From CAZYHU01 sp964524475 (GTDB lineage: Bacteria > Patescibacteriota > Minisyncoccia > Phycocordibacterales > UBA1006), in contig CAZGCO010000005.1 of NCBI GenBank assembly GCA_964524475.1, positions 1 through 57,297 of the forward strand: a DNA stretch of 57,297 bases, given 5' to 3'. A model generated the notes under the pieces. The model had not been told where the DNA came from, did no database searches, and saw only the letters and a list, made by a program, of their open reading frames with translations. The translations under genes were made by a program, and so were the position numbers. Below are positions 25,639-34,939 of the stretch, piece by piece. The stretch's first letter is position 1, and the number at the start of each line of letters is the position of its first letter.

Positions 25639-27624
25639 ATGTCAGAAAACACACAAATACCAGCAGAAAATTCTGCAACATATCCCGAAAAGAAAAACGT
25701 ATGGGTAAAACGACCTTATAGTCGTCCGTATGTGCGCCCTCTACAAAAAAATACTCCTACCACATCTACTTATGTAGCAAAACCAAAAGATACCTCTGCA
25801 TTACCGAAGCCGGTGACAGCAGTACAAAAAACAGGAACCTACCGTGGTTCAAATGATCGTCCCGCTTTTAAAAAACCAGGCTTTTCTTCACACGTAAAAA
25901 AATTTAATCATCATACTGAATCAGCCCCTGCTGCCATAATACCACCCCTTGCCCCAGGAGATATTCGTATTATCCCAATAGGAGGAGTAGAAGAAATCGG
26001 ACAAAACATGACTGTCGTTGAATATAACGATCAGATTGTTGTTATCGATGCAGGAATACAGTTTGTAACCGAAGAAACACCAGGAGCAGATTATATTATC
26101 CCTAACACAAAATACCTAGAAGAAAGAAAACATCTCATCAAAGCGCTCGTGATTACTCATGGACACCTTGACCATATCGGAGGTATTCCCTACGTTATCG
26201 AAAAACTAGGTAATCCACCTATATACACCCGAGAATTCGGATCCATGCTCATTAAAAAACGTATGGAAGAATTTCCTAACGTTGCCCCAGTAAACATTAT
26301 CACTGTAGATCGCGAACAAGGAGCAATAACCCTATCAAACGATTTCAAAGTACGATTCTTTGGACTTACTCACAGTATTCCTGACTCTACTGGTGTCATT
26401 ATTGAAACACCTTTAGGAGATATTGTTTCAACCGGAGATGTACGTGTAGAGAATTTTGATGGTGTTCCTACTCCTGAAGAATTCAATCAATATAAAATGT
26501 TCAAAGATCGTAATGTACTTCTCATGACTATGGATTCTACAGGTATACCGTTTCCTGGATGGTCATTGGCAGAGAAAATCGTAACTGACACTGTGGATGG
26601 ATTAATTCGTGATATTAAAGGAAGACTCCTTATTGCAACATTTGCATCACAAGTAGAACGTATTATAAAATTCATTGAAAGTGCAAAACGTTATGGACGA
26701 TATGTCGTCATCGAAGGACGATCTATGAAGCAAAACTTGAGTATTGTAAAACATCTGGGATTAGCTGATATGGAACACGTGATCGATGTCGAGGAAATGC
26801 ATAAATATCCACCAAACAAAATCCTGATTCTGGCAACAGGAGGTCAGGGAGAACAATATTCTTTATTAGATCGTGTATCTAACGGTGTTCATAAGTTTAT
26901 TAAACTGGATAGTACTGATAGTATTATTTTCTCTTCATCAGTTATTCCTGGAAATGATCGTGCAGTAGAACAACTTAAAGATAGATTATTCCGTAAAGAT
27001 CCCCGTGTTATTACCTATGCAGATACACAGGTACACAGTTCTGGACACGGAAAACGTGACGAACTAGCCTGGCTACATGGTCAAATAAATTACAAGTTTT
27101 TTATGCCTGTACACGGAAGTCATTTTCGATTAAAAATGCATCGCGATTTAGCAGAATCTCTCGGTGTAGAACGTAGTAATATTGTTGTACCAAACAATGA
27201 TGGGGCGATTATCGAAATCAGAAATAATGGAACAGAAATCATCCAACTACCCGTCTCTGCCCCACATCAAACAGTAGCAGTAGAAGGAACTCGTATAGGT
27301 GAAATTCAAGAAGTTATTATGCGTGATCGCAAAATTCTCATGACTGAAGGAATATTCGAGGTAGTCGTAGCCATCAATCAAAGAACTGGAAAACTATATA
27401 AATCTCCTGATATTATTTCACGAGGATTTATTTATCTCCGAGAAAATCAAGAATTATTACATCGTGTAAGAACCCTTGCAAAGAAAACTGCAGAAGATAG
27501 TTTCAGAGAACATGGTATTAATATTGAACTCATTAAAGATGATATTATCGATAAAACAAAAAAGGCGCTCGTCCAAAAAACTGGCAAACGTCCTATTGTA
27601 ATCGCTGTTGTATTAATATTCTAA
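25639..27624 (+). CDS. rnj: Ribonuclease J
   Basis: A 661-residue metallo-beta-lactamase/beta-CASP nuclease for mRNA decay and rRNA maturation. The first 105 residues are a basic, Pro/Thr-rich, probably disordered tail. Catalytic motifs: IPIGGVEEIGQNM, ITHGHLDHIGG near residue 173, STGDVRVENF, and VHSSGHG plus MPVHGSHFRL of the beta-CASP part. The C-terminal domain includes SRGFIYLRE. It lies 20 bases after the binding-protein gene, perhaps sharing its transcript. Stop codon is inside the terminator stem. Confidence 0.95.
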   Translation: MSENTQIPAENSATYPEKKNVWVKRPYSRPYVRPLQKNTPTTSTYVAKPKDTSALPKPVTAVQKTGTYRGSNDRPAFKKPGFSSHVKKFNHHTESAPAAIIPPLAPGDIRIIPIGGVEEIGQNMTVVEYNDQIVVIDAGIQFVTEETPGADYIIPNTKYLEERKHLIKALVITHGHLDHIGGIPYVIEKLGNPPIYTREFGSMLIKKRMEEFPNVAPVNIITVDREQGAITLSNDFKVRFFGLTHSIPDSTGVIIETPLGDIVSTGDVRVENFDGVPTPEEFNQYKMFKDRNVLLMTMDSTGIPFPGWSLAEKIVTDTVDGLIRDIKGRLLIATFASQVERIIKFIESAKRYGRYVVIEGRSMKQNLSIVKHLGLADMEHVIDVEEMHKYPPNKILILATGGQGEQYSLLDRVSNGVHKFIKLDSTDSIIFSSSVIPGNDRAVEQLKDRLFRKDPRVITYADTQVHSSGHGKRDELAWLHGQINYKFFMPVHGSHFRLKMHRDLAESLGVERSNIVVPNNDGAIIEIRNNGTEIIQLPVSAPHQTVAVEGTRIGEIQEVIMRDRKILMTEGIFEVVVAINQRTGKLYKSPDIISRGFIYLRENQELLHRVRTLAKKTAEDSFREHGINIELIKDDIIDKTKKALVQKTGKRPIVIAVVLIF

Positions 27625-27669
27625 CACAAAAACCACCCAAAAATATTCCATTGGGTGGTTTTTGTGTTA
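27622..27669 (+). terminator. 19-bp hairpin terminator of RNase J
   Basis: Perfect arms from TAACACAAAAACCACCCAA to its complement, starting with the RNase J stop codon, with a 10-base loop. Confidence 0.88.
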
Positions 27670-27672
27670 TAC

Positions 27673-27678
27673 TATAAT
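27673..27678 (+). promoter_or_regulatory. -10 box of the MFS gene
   Basis: TATAAT, 7 bases before the ATG at 27686 and 3 bases after the preceding terminator. Confidence 0.7.
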
Positions 27679-27685
27679 TCACATT

Positions 27686-28837
27686 ATGCGTACTACTTCT
27701 TCAGTAAAAATATTATCGTTCATTGGTTTTTTATTTTCTTTGCAAGCAGCAGGAACATTGTACGTCGATACTGTTTTTTTATCTAAAACATTTTCTGCAT
27801 CTATTATTTCGTTAATATTTGGTATCAGTGCAATCATTACTCTTATAGGAATTAATAGTATCCCAGCAATTGTGAACCGTATAGGTAGTCATCGAGTTTT
27901 TATGGTGTTAGGATTATTAAGTATTATTTCACTCTGGATTATGGGATATATTAACCATCCTATATTAATTGCTATTTCATTTTCATTGTATTTTATTATA
28001 AATATTCTCACCTATCTGGTATATGACATTGTTTTAGATCACTTTTCACCTGATACAAAAACTGGTCGTTTACGTGGTATATATTTAACCTGTGTAAACG
28101 CAGGATATGTGTTAGCACCTATCGGTATGGGATATATATTAGGACGATTTAATTTTTCAGCACTCTATACCATTGCACTATGTCTTATCATATTAGTTAT
28201 GCTATGTGTATGGCTATTACCAAATATTACCCCCGTACATACACGAATGAGTTTCTGGAAAACAGCAAAACTTTTTTTCAAAGAAAAAGGTTTGCGAGGG
28301 ATTTTTTGGATTAATTTTATACTACAATTTTTCTACGCATGGATGGTGCTCTATGCACAACAATATTTTCATACAACATTAGGGTTACCATGGGGTGTAG
28401 TAGGGACACTATTGTCATTATCACTGATTGCATTTATCGTACTACAAATACCTGTAGGTTGGGTACTGGACAAATTTCATAATGAACGATTATTTTTATT
28501 TCTAGGTTTAATCATTATGGGTATTAGTACATTGTTTTTTACCCGCATACTTGTGAACCAAATTGCTCTACTTGCAACTGTTTTCTTTATTACCCGTATT
28601 GGTGCTAGTATTATCGAGGTGACCTCGGAGAGTTATTTTTTCAAAGAAATAGATCAGGATAATACTGCAGCTATAGGTTTTTTCCGCAACACATATCCGT
28701 TGGCATATATTATTGCACCTATACTCGCTACAGGAATATTTTGGCTACACGGTGATTATCATACTATTTTTATGACACTAGGAATTATCGTTACCTTATC
28801 CGGTATCACCGTGATTGGATTACCAAGAAATAGATAA
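27686..28837 (+). CDS. Major facilitator superfamily transporter
   Basis: A 383-residue integral membrane protein with about twelve hydrophobic helices and a long central loop after helix six (RMSFWKTAKLFFKEKGLRG). Loop 2-3 has the sequence NRIGSHRVF in the place of the MFS motif A; the equivalent in the second half is GWVLDKFHNERLF. Substrate is unknown. The start at 27686 is set by the TATAAT box; the longer frame would overlap that box and the terminator. Confidence 0.8.
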   Translation: MRTTSSVKILSFIGFLFSLQAAGTLYVDTVFLSKTFSASIISLIFGISAIITLIGINSIPAIVNRIGSHRVFMVLGLLSIISLWIMGYINHPILIAISFSLYFIINILTYLVYDIVLDHFSPDTKTGRLRGIYLTCVNAGYVLAPIGMGYILGRFNFSALYTIALCLIILVMLCVWLLPNITPVHTRMSFWKTAKLFFKEKGLRGIFWINFILQFFYAWMVLYAQQYFHTTLGLPWGVVGTLLSLSLIAFIVLQIPVGWVLDKFHNERLFLFLGLIIMGISTLFFTRILVNQIALLATVFFITRIGASIIEVTSESYFFKEIDQDNTAAIGFFRNTYPLAYIIAPILATGIFWLHGDYHTIFMTLGIIVTLSGITVIGLPRNR

Positions 28838-28906
28838 ATATACCCAGAAAAAATATTCAAAAAACCAAATATACAAAAGAGGCAAAATATGCTAGAGTAA
28901 CTATAT

Positions 28907-30937
28907 ATGTACAACAAAAAACCTGATGGGAAACCATTTGTAAATAAGCCGTATATTCCACCAGGTGGAAAAAAACCAACATCTCTGGCCCGTGAGCGAT
29001 CATCTCGTCCTGTAATAGATAATACCCAAGTACTCCTTGCTACTGTTCCTGAAATTTTTTCAGGTATGTTCAAGGTGGGTAAAAATGGTTTTGGTTTTGT
29101 TACTCATCGTGATTCTGGTTTTGTGACTCTCATAGAACCACAGGATAATCTGCATGCATTAAACAGTGATATGGTTATGGTGAAAATAAAAGACCACCAT
29201 ACAGGAACAGGTATCGTAACTGAAATCACCAAACGTGGCAAAACAGCCTATGCCGGAACATTGTCTCAAAAAGCATCTGAATATATATTTATTTCTAGTG
29301 ATAATCGCGAACCAGAAATGCGTATTTCGCCTATTCCTACAGATATTGAGACCATGATAGGTAAAAAAATTCTGGTAAAACTAGGCACATGGATAGGAGA
29401 TATTCCTACTGCAGAAATTGTAGAAGTATTAGGAAATCCAGGAGAAAACAATACTGAAATGACTGCTATTGTATTGGAAAAAGGATTCGAAACAGAATTT
29501 CCTGAGGATGTTGTTGCAGCAGCAAATAAACTACATGGTGCAGGTATACCTGTAGAAGAAATAAAAAACCGTCGTGACATGCGTGACATTACGACGTTTA
29601 CTATTGATCCAATAGACGCAAAGGATTATGATGATGCGTTATCATATCGTGTACTCCCTGATGGAAAATTAGAAATAGGTATCCATATTGCTGATGTGTC
29701 ATACTATCTCACACCAAACAGTGAACTGGATGAAGAGGCTCGTAAACGTACAACATCTATTTATCTCGTAGATCGTGTTATTCCCATGCTCCCTGAAGTA
29801 CTCTCAAACGAACTATGCTCTATTCGTCAAGATGAAGAAAAACTGGCATTCAGTACAATTTTTACTATCGATTCAGAAACAGGTGCCGTTATAGATACCT
29901 GGTATGGACGTACCATTATAAAATCTAATAAAAGATTTAGTTACGAAGAAGCTCAAGAAATCATCACTGCGGGTAATGGACTATATTTTACCGAACTATC
30001 AGATTTGATGCGATTATCAAAAATATTTACACAAATACGTTTCAATAGTGGTGCGCTATCTATGGATAGTGACGAAGTAAAATTCATTTTAGATGAAAAT
30101 GGTAAACCTATCCGTGCGATGGTAAAAAAACGTATCGATACCATGCGCATGATAGAAGAATGGATGCTCATGGCAAACAAATACGTAGCCATGAAACTCT
30201 CCGAAAAAAGTGCAGCAGGTATTGCAGTATATCGTGTTCATGATAAACCGTCACCAGACCGAGTAGATGATTTACAAAATTTCTTAAAAACGATGGGATA
30301 TAAAGTATCTATTAAAAACGGTATTATTCCCCCACATGAATTACAAGAAATTATAAATAGTGCAGCAACAGACGATGCACGTGATACTATTCAATCATCG
30401 ATTGTGCGTAGTCTGGCAAAAGCTATTTATTCGACAGAAAATATAGGACATTTTGGATTAGCATTTCATTATTACACTCATTTCACCTCCCCTATTAGAC
30501 GATATCCTGATGTCATGGTACATCGACTACTACAAAAAGCACTTGATGGACAAACAGTAACTGATGCAGAAAAAAATGATATAATCACTATGTGTACGTA
30601 TTCATCAGAACGTGAACGCGAAGCCCAAGTTGCAGAACGTGAGTCAATAAAATACAAACAAGTAGAATACATGTCCGAACGTATTGGACAAGAATTCGAC
30701 GGTATTGTAACTGGTTTGGGTAAATTCGGAGCATTTATTGCAGAGTATGAATCACGATCAGAAGGGATGATTCGATTAAACGATTTAGGTAATGATTTTT
30801 TTGCCTACGATGAAAAAAATGCATGTATTCGAGGACAAAAAACAAACAAAGAATTCCGTATTGGGGACAGGTTACGTATCCGTGTTAAAGACACAAACCG
30901 TGAGCGACAGGTTATTGACTATGTTCTTGTAGTATAA
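28907..30937 (+). CDS. rnr: Ribonuclease R (RNase II/R family)
   Basis: A 676-residue 3'-5' exoribonuclease. It has a short basic N-tail and cold-shock-type domains (GMFKVGKNGFGFVTH). The RNB catalytic domain has IDPIDAKDYDDALSY, with the metal-binding Asp residues, and IGIHIADVSYYLTPNS. The late RNB motif is HYTHFTSPIRRYPDVMVHR, and an S1 domain ends the protein (QEFDGIVTGLGKFGAFIAE). With RNase J and tmRNA nearby it covers RNA decay and rescue. Confidence 0.95.
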   Translation: MYNKKPDGKPFVNKPYIPPGGKKPTSLARERSSRPVIDNTQVLLATVPEIFSGMFKVGKNGFGFVTHRDSGFVTLIEPQDNLHALNSDMVMVKIKDHHTGTGIVTEITKRGKTAYAGTLSQKASEYIFISSDNREPEMRISPIPTDIETMIGKKILVKLGTWIGDIPTAEIVEVLGNPGENNTEMTAIVLEKGFETEFPEDVVAAANKLHGAGIPVEEIKNRRDMRDITTFTIDPIDAKDYDDALSYRVLPDGKLEIGIHIADVSYYLTPNSELDEEARKRTTSIYLVDRVIPMLPEVLSNELCSIRQDEEKLAFSTIFTIDSETGAVIDTWYGRTIIKSNKRFSYEEAQEIITAGNGLYFTELSDLMRLSKIFTQIRFNSGALSMDSDEVKFILDENGKPIRAMVKKRIDTMRMIEEWMLMANKYVAMKLSEKSAAGIAVYRVHDKPSPDRVDDLQNFLKTMGYKVSIKNGIIPPHELQEIINSAATDDARDTIQSSIVRSLAKAIYSTENIGHFGLAFHYYTHFTSPIRRYPDVMVHRLLQKALDGQTVTDAEKNDIITMCTYSSEREREAQVAERESIKYKQVEYMSERIGQEFDGIVTGLGKFGAFIAEYESRSEGMIRLNDLGNDFFAYDEKNACIRGQKTNKEFRIGDRLRIRVKDTNRERQVIDYVLVV

Positions 30938-30941
30938 AAAG

Positions 30942-30985
30942 AACAACACAAAAAAACAATCGCAAGATTGTTTTTTTGTGTTGTT
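30942..30985 (+). terminator. 20-bp hairpin terminator of rnr
   Basis: Perfect 20-base arms (AACAACACAAAAAAACAATC and complement) with a GCAA loop, 4 bases after the rnr stop codon. Confidence 0.88.
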
Positions 30986-30995
30986 ATGTTACGAT

Positions 30996-31001
30996 TATAA
31001 T
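30996..31001 (+). promoter_or_regulatory. -10 box of the VanY-like gene
   Basis: TATAAT ends only 4 bases before the ATG at 31006, so the RNA must begin at or inside the start codon region. Confidence 0.7.
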
Positions 31002-31005
31002 CAAT

Positions 31006-31911
31006 ATGAAAAAATACCTTATCCATCTAATATTACTCTCAATTACTATACTTGTCGTTATAGGTATTACCCAGAGAATAAAAATAAACCAATACCATAA
31101 AATACCGGTACAAAATGAAATTTCTACAAACAATAATATTTTTGACGAAGCGATAGAAAAACCAGACATTGAATCTGAAAATAAAGATGTTTCTCAAGAT
31201 ACTACCAATAAAACACTAGCAACAACACCAGAAACTAAAACAGCTACAAATGAAGAAACTATTATACCTACAAAAAAAGTTTTTACTTGTGATAAACCAT
31301 CTCATAAAAATACTTCAAATTACGACTGGCTCTACCCTGTTTCTGTTAATTACAGTATAGAAACGTATATACCCCCAGACTTAACCATCATTCCAGATAC
31401 CATATCTACAAATAAAAAAATATGTCTTCGTGAAAAAGTTATACCAGAATTATCACGCATGGTAGAATCATTAAAGACTGAAGGATTAAACATAACCATT
31501 GTTTCCGGATATCGTAGTTATCAGTATCAAAAAAATTTACATGAAAATAATAACCCTATTATTATTGATGGTGTATCATACGACTCGATAGCAAAACCAC
31601 AGCATTCTGAACATCAATTAGGTACCACCATAGATATAGTATCTAGTCCTGATTATACTATTGCAGGTTTTGAAAAAACACCAGCCTATACATGGATGAC
31701 TACTCACGCCAAAGAATATGGATTTGTACAAAGCTACCATTATGGACAAGAGCCTCTAACAGGCTATCGTGGCGAACCATGGCACTGGCGATACGTAGGC
31801 GCAGATAATGCATTGGCTATAAATGATCAAGGAATTACTCTGGGTGAATACCTGTTCGAAAAAATAAAAGATTCACTCAAAGATATAGGTATTACGGCCC
31901 AACCAAAATAA
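31006..31911 (+). CDS. D-alanyl-D-alanine carboxypeptidase, VanY family
   Basis: A 301-residue protein with an N-terminal signal anchor (IHLILLSITILVVIGITQ), a low-complexity Thr/Glu/Lys linker and a C-terminal M15B domain. Zinc motif SEHQLGTTID lies near residue 200, and EPWHWRYVG near residue 257 carries the catalytic Glu and third ligand. VSGYRSYQYQ is also typical. It trims D-Ala from peptidoglycan stems. Its last codons are part of the terminator it shares with mgtC. Confidence 0.9.
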   Translation: MKKYLIHLILLSITILVVIGITQRIKINQYHKIPVQNEISTNNNIFDEAIEKPDIESENKDVSQDTTNKTLATTPETKTATNEETIIPTKKVFTCDKPSHKNTSNYDWLYPVSVNYSIETYIPPDLTIIPDTISTNKKICLREKVIPELSRMVESLKTEGLNITIVSGYRSYQYQKNLHENNNPIIIDGVSYDSIAKPQHSEHQLGTTIDIVSSPDYTIAGFEKTPAYTWMTTHAKEYGFVQSYHYGQEPLTGYRGEPWHWRYVGADNALAINDQGITLGEYLFEKIKDSLKDIGITAQPK

Positions 31912-31938
31912 AAACCCGTTAGGGTTTTTATTTTGGTT
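31901..31938. terminator. Hairpin shared by convergent VanY-like and mgtC genes, overlapping both coding ends
   Basis: 17-base perfect arms (AACCAAAATAAAAACCC) around GTTA. Both genes end inside it and therefore both end in the same Pro-Lys-stop codons. Confidence 0.88.
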
Positions 31939-32410
31939 CATTATCTGGAAATATATTTACTCGAATACTATGTTCTATATGTGAAATCATTCTCAAGGTA
32001 ATGAATGATAATAATGTCGCACAAGCTGCATATACAATAAAACCAAAACCAACAGACATACCAATTGCTGCACACATCCAAAGCCCTGCCGCAGTAGTCA
32101 CGTTTTGTATTTGTAAGTCTTTGTGAAGAATAAGTCCTGCACCTAAAAATCCAACACCAGTAATAATAGCAGCAGCAAAAGAAACAATGGTACTAATATT
32201 TTCAATATGCATCTCCTGAACAAACATACGCGCACTCAATATAAAAAAAGTTGCAGATAATGTAACTAATGCATACGTTCGCATACCAGCTGTTTTATGT
32301 ACCGATACTCTTTCTAAACCTAATAATAAACCTAATAATAATGAAACTCCCATGAGTATTAAAAATCCAAAAATAAAACTAGTATCGTAACTAATAAGTG
32401 AATAGTTCAT
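31928..32410 (-). CDS. MgtC/SapB family membrane protein
   Basis: A 160-residue protein with four to five hydrophobic helices and the family features LGLLLGLERVSVHKTAGMRTYALV and ITGVGFLGAGLILH. MgtC proteins support growth in low magnesium or modulate ATP synthase in some bacteria; which applies here is not known. The C-terminal soluble domain of long MgtC proteins is absent, as in SapB-type members. TATAAT precedes the ATG by 8 bases. Confidence 0.85.
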   Translation of the reverse strand: MNYSLISYDTSFIFGFLILMGVSLLLGLLLGLERVSVHKTAGMRTYALVTLSATFFILSARMFVQEMHIENISTIVSFAAAIITGVGFLGAGLILHKDLQIQNVTTAAGLWMCAAIGMSVGFGFIVYAACATLLSFITLRMISHIEHSIRVNIFPDNEPK

Positions 32411-32418
32411 ACGTAAAT

Positions 32419-32424
32419 ATTATA
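32419..32424 (-). promoter_or_regulatory. -10 box of mgtC
   Basis: TATAAT, 8 bases before the ATG; it lies just downstream of the mnmA stop codon. Confidence 0.65.
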
Positions 32425-32428
32425 TACC

Positions 32429-33529
32429 TTATTTAATAATACCGCCACCAATACATATTTTTTTATTATACAGTACAACTGATTGTCCGGACGCTATTGT
32501 ATAGTCCGTTTCAGTAAAAGTTATAACATATTGTCCATTTTTTTGATCTAATACACACTTTTTTTGTTCGCCATGATACCTGATTTGGGCAGTATAGGTA
32601 TATTCTTTATTCTCTAAAAATACTTCGTTTCGTAAATACACCTGATCAAGCATATAGATTGACTGTTTATGTAACGGTAAAATATTTGGGGTTTGTGATA
32701 CGGTTATTATATTACGAATAACATCTTTTGCTATAACATAATAAGGTTTATCATCTGGATGTTTATCAGCAATAATAAAACCGTGACGCTCGCCCAATGT
32801 GTATAACAGAGCTCCATCATGAACTCCTATTACTGCACCATGCTCATTTTGTACATCACCTGATGTTGTTTGAATATAATGTTTTAAGAACTCTTTCATA
32901 TCCACTTCGCCAATAAAACAAATTCCTTGCGAATCTTTTTTCACAGCAGTAGGTAATTTATATTTTTTTGCCAGGTTACGTACTTCGGTTTTTTGTAAAT
33001 GTCCTATAGGAAACAAAGTATGTTCTAATTGTTCTGTAGTTAATGTCCATAAAAAATATGACTGATCTTTTGATGAATCCACTCCTTGATATAACTGTCC
33101 ATCACATGTTCGTGCATAGTGTCCTGTAGCAATATAATCTGCACCCTGCTCCATCGCCCAGTTCATAAAACCTCCAAATTTAACTGTTTTATTACACATA
33201 ACATCCGGGTTAGGTGTTCTTCCCGCTGTGTATTCTGCTATCATATAATCCGCCACACCCTGTTTGTATTCATTTTCTAGATTAAGTTCTACAAATGGTA
33301 CAGACAGATGTGCACACACCCGCATAGCATCCCGACGTTCATCACGCCAAGTGCACGGCAGCCAATCTGGTGTCCAGGTACGAATAAAAACACCGGTAAC
33401 GTCGTACCCTTGCTCCTGTAGTAATGCGAGTGACACAGAACTATCCACACCACCAGATACACCCACAAAAACCCGCTTTCCTATACCAGGTTTTTTATGA
33501 AATAGCTTGTAGAAAAAATTATCTTTCAT
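32429..33529 (-). CDS. mnmA: tRNA-specific 2-thiouridylase MnmA
   Basis: A 366-residue enzyme that thiolates U34 of tRNAs for Lys, Glu and Gln. The PP-loop motif SGGVDSSVSL is near the N-terminus, the first catalytic Cys is in NPDVMCNKTVKFG, and the second is in SQGICFIGEVDMKEFL. YKLPTAVKKDS and the C-terminal beta-barrel are also present. I use the ATG at 33529, because a longer frame would start with GTG inside the -10 box. Confidence 0.94.
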   Translation of the reverse strand: MKDNFFYKLFHKKPGIGKRVFVGVSGGVDSSVSLALLQEQGYDVTGVFIRTWTPDWLPCTWRDERRDAMRVCAHLSVPFVELNLENEYKQGVADYMIAEYTAGRTPNPDVMCNKTVKFGGFMNWAMEQGADYIATGHYARTCDGQLYQGVDSSKDQSYFLWTLTTEQLEHTLFPIGHLQKTEVRNLAKKYKLPTAVKKDSQGICFIGEVDMKEFLKHYIQTTSGDVQNEHGAVIGVHDGALLYTLGERHGFIIADKHPDDKPYYVIAKDVIRNIITVSQTPNILPLHKQSIYMLDQVYLRNEVFLENKEYTYTAQIRYHGEQKKCVLDQKNGQYVITFTETDYTIASGQSVVLYNKKICIGGGIIK

Positions 33530-33536
33530 GGCTGTC

Positions 33537-33542
33537 ACTATA
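33537..33542 (-). promoter_or_regulatory. -10 box of mnmA
   Basis: TATAGT, 7 bases before the ATG at 33529; it decides the start codon. Confidence 0.65.
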
Positions 33543-33557
33543 CCATATTTTATTAAT

Positions 33558-33602
33558 AAAAAAAGCTTACCCTATAGACGTATCTAAGAGTAAGCTTTTT
33601 TT
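33558..33602 (-). terminator. Two-tier hairpin terminator of secY
   Basis: Outer stem AAAAAAAGCTTAC/GTAAGCTTTTTTT and an inner TAGA-TACG-TCTA stem. Confidence 0.85.
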
Positions 33603-33617
33603 ATTTTATAGGGAATC

Positions 33618-34892
33618 CTAATATTCTCGCATAGATGCCTGTGCAGAGAGTTTCTTGATAACATCAATAATTACTGAAACAGCAATCAAAACTGATGTCC
33701 CTCCGAGAGCAAATACTGTATTTCCTGTAGCATTTTGTAATACTAATGGTAACACAGCAATAACTGCCAAGAACAATCCACCAAACAATGTAATACGTGA
33801 TAACACTCGTCCTACATATTCTGCAGTAGAAACTCCTGGACGAACCCCTGGGATAAATGCCCCACTTTTTTGGAGACGTTCAGCCATAGAATCTGCGTCA
33901 AAAGTAACTGCTGTATAGAAATAAGTAAAAACAAATACTAATACGAAGTAAGCTATTGCGTACCACAAATGATTATTTTGAAATCGAGTAAGAGTAACAC
34001 CAATAGATTTCAAAACAGCAGAATGTGACAACGTAGCTAACTGTGAAAATATCTGAGGTAATGTTAAGAGTGATCCAGCAAAGATGAGTGGCATAACACC
34101 AGCGAGTGTGAGTTTCAACGGAATATGTGTATCTGCTCCACCTGTTGTATATCCATCGCGTGACTGTTTAGTATAAGTTACTGCAACACGACGTTCTGCT
34201 TCGTTAATAGAAACAGTAACCCATATCATAACAAATACCATAACCATGAATCCAGTATAGAGAAATATCTGAGATGGGTCATATGAAAATATTGCCTGAG
34301 AAATATGACCAGGAATATTTGCAACGATTCCAGCAAAGATAACCATAGATGTACCATTTCCAATACCGAATTCACCGATCAAATCAGCAATCCAGAGCAT
34401 AAGGAATGATCCAGCTACCAAGACAATCAAATTCTGTATCATACTAACTATTGTATAATCAAGGAATATATTTTGAGAACGTAATAGTGTCAAAATACCG
34501 AACCCTTGAATAAATGCAAAAATAACTGTTAGATAGCGAGAATATTGATTAAATTTCTTGCGTCCTAATTCTCCTTCTTCATGATACATTTCCTTGAGTG
34601 ATGGAAAGAGCAATGTAGACAATTGCATGATAATAGACGAAGTAATATATGGACCAACCCCAAGAGAAATAATAGACATCAATGAAAGACCTCCTCCTGA
34701 AAAGATATTCAAGAAAGTAAATAATTGATTATTCTGGAAAAATTGCTGGAGAGCAACCTTGTCTATACCTGGTAATGGGATAGCGGCGAGAAATCGCATC
34801 ACGATGAACATACCTAGTACAAAAGCAATTTTCATTACTAGACCACGATCACCTGCGATGAGTTTTATTTTGTGTAAAAATGATGAAAACAT
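33618..34892 (-). CDS. secY: Protein translocase subunit SecY
   Basis: A 424-residue channel protein with ten membrane helices. It begins with KIAFVLGMFIVMRFLAAIPL. The typical internal stretches are LFTFLNIFSGGGLS, LGVGPYITSSIIMQ, GNGTSMVIFAGIV and the cytosolic loop PGVRPGVSTAEYV. It ends the spc cluster as usual, but has its own -10 box and follows a hairpin after rplO. Downstream is mnmA rather than adk, map or infA. Confidence 0.96.
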   Translation of the reverse strand: MFSSFLHKIKLIAGDRGLVMKIAFVLGMFIVMRFLAAIPLPGIDKVALQQFFQNNQLFTFLNIFSGGGLSLMSIISLGVGPYITSSIIMQLSTLLFPSLKEMYHEEGELGRKKFNQYSRYLTVIFAFIQGFGILTLLRSQNIFLDYTIVSMIQNLIVLVAGSFLMLWIADLIGEFGIGNGTSMVIFAGIVANIPGHISQAIFSYDPSQIFLYTGFMVMVFVMIWVTVSINEAERRVAVTYTKQSRDGYTTGGADTHIPLKLTLAGVMPLIFAGSLLTLPQIFSQLATLSHSAVLKSIGVTLTRFQNNHLWYAIAYFVLVFVFTYFYTAVTFDADSMAERLQKSGAFIPGVRPGVSTAEYVGRVLSRITLFGGLFLAVIAVLPLVLQNATGNTVFALGGTSVLIAVSVIIDVIKKLSAQASMREY

Positions 34893-34900
34893 ATAGATAC

Positions 34901-34906
34901 AGTATA
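34901..34906 (-). promoter_or_regulatory. -10 box of secY
   Basis: TATACT, 8 bases before the ATG. The box overlaps the foot of the hairpin that follows rplO. Confidence 0.65.
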
Positions 34907-34933
34907 TACCCGAAAAGACATTTCGGGTATATA
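34903..34933 (-). promoter_or_regulatory. Hairpin between rplO and secY overlapping the secY promoter
   Basis: 13-base perfect arms TATATACCCGAAA/TTTCGGGTATATA with a 5-base loop. There is no long T run, so it may be an attenuator or RNA end rather than a full terminator. Confidence 0.6.
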
Positions 34934-34939
34934 GATTAA

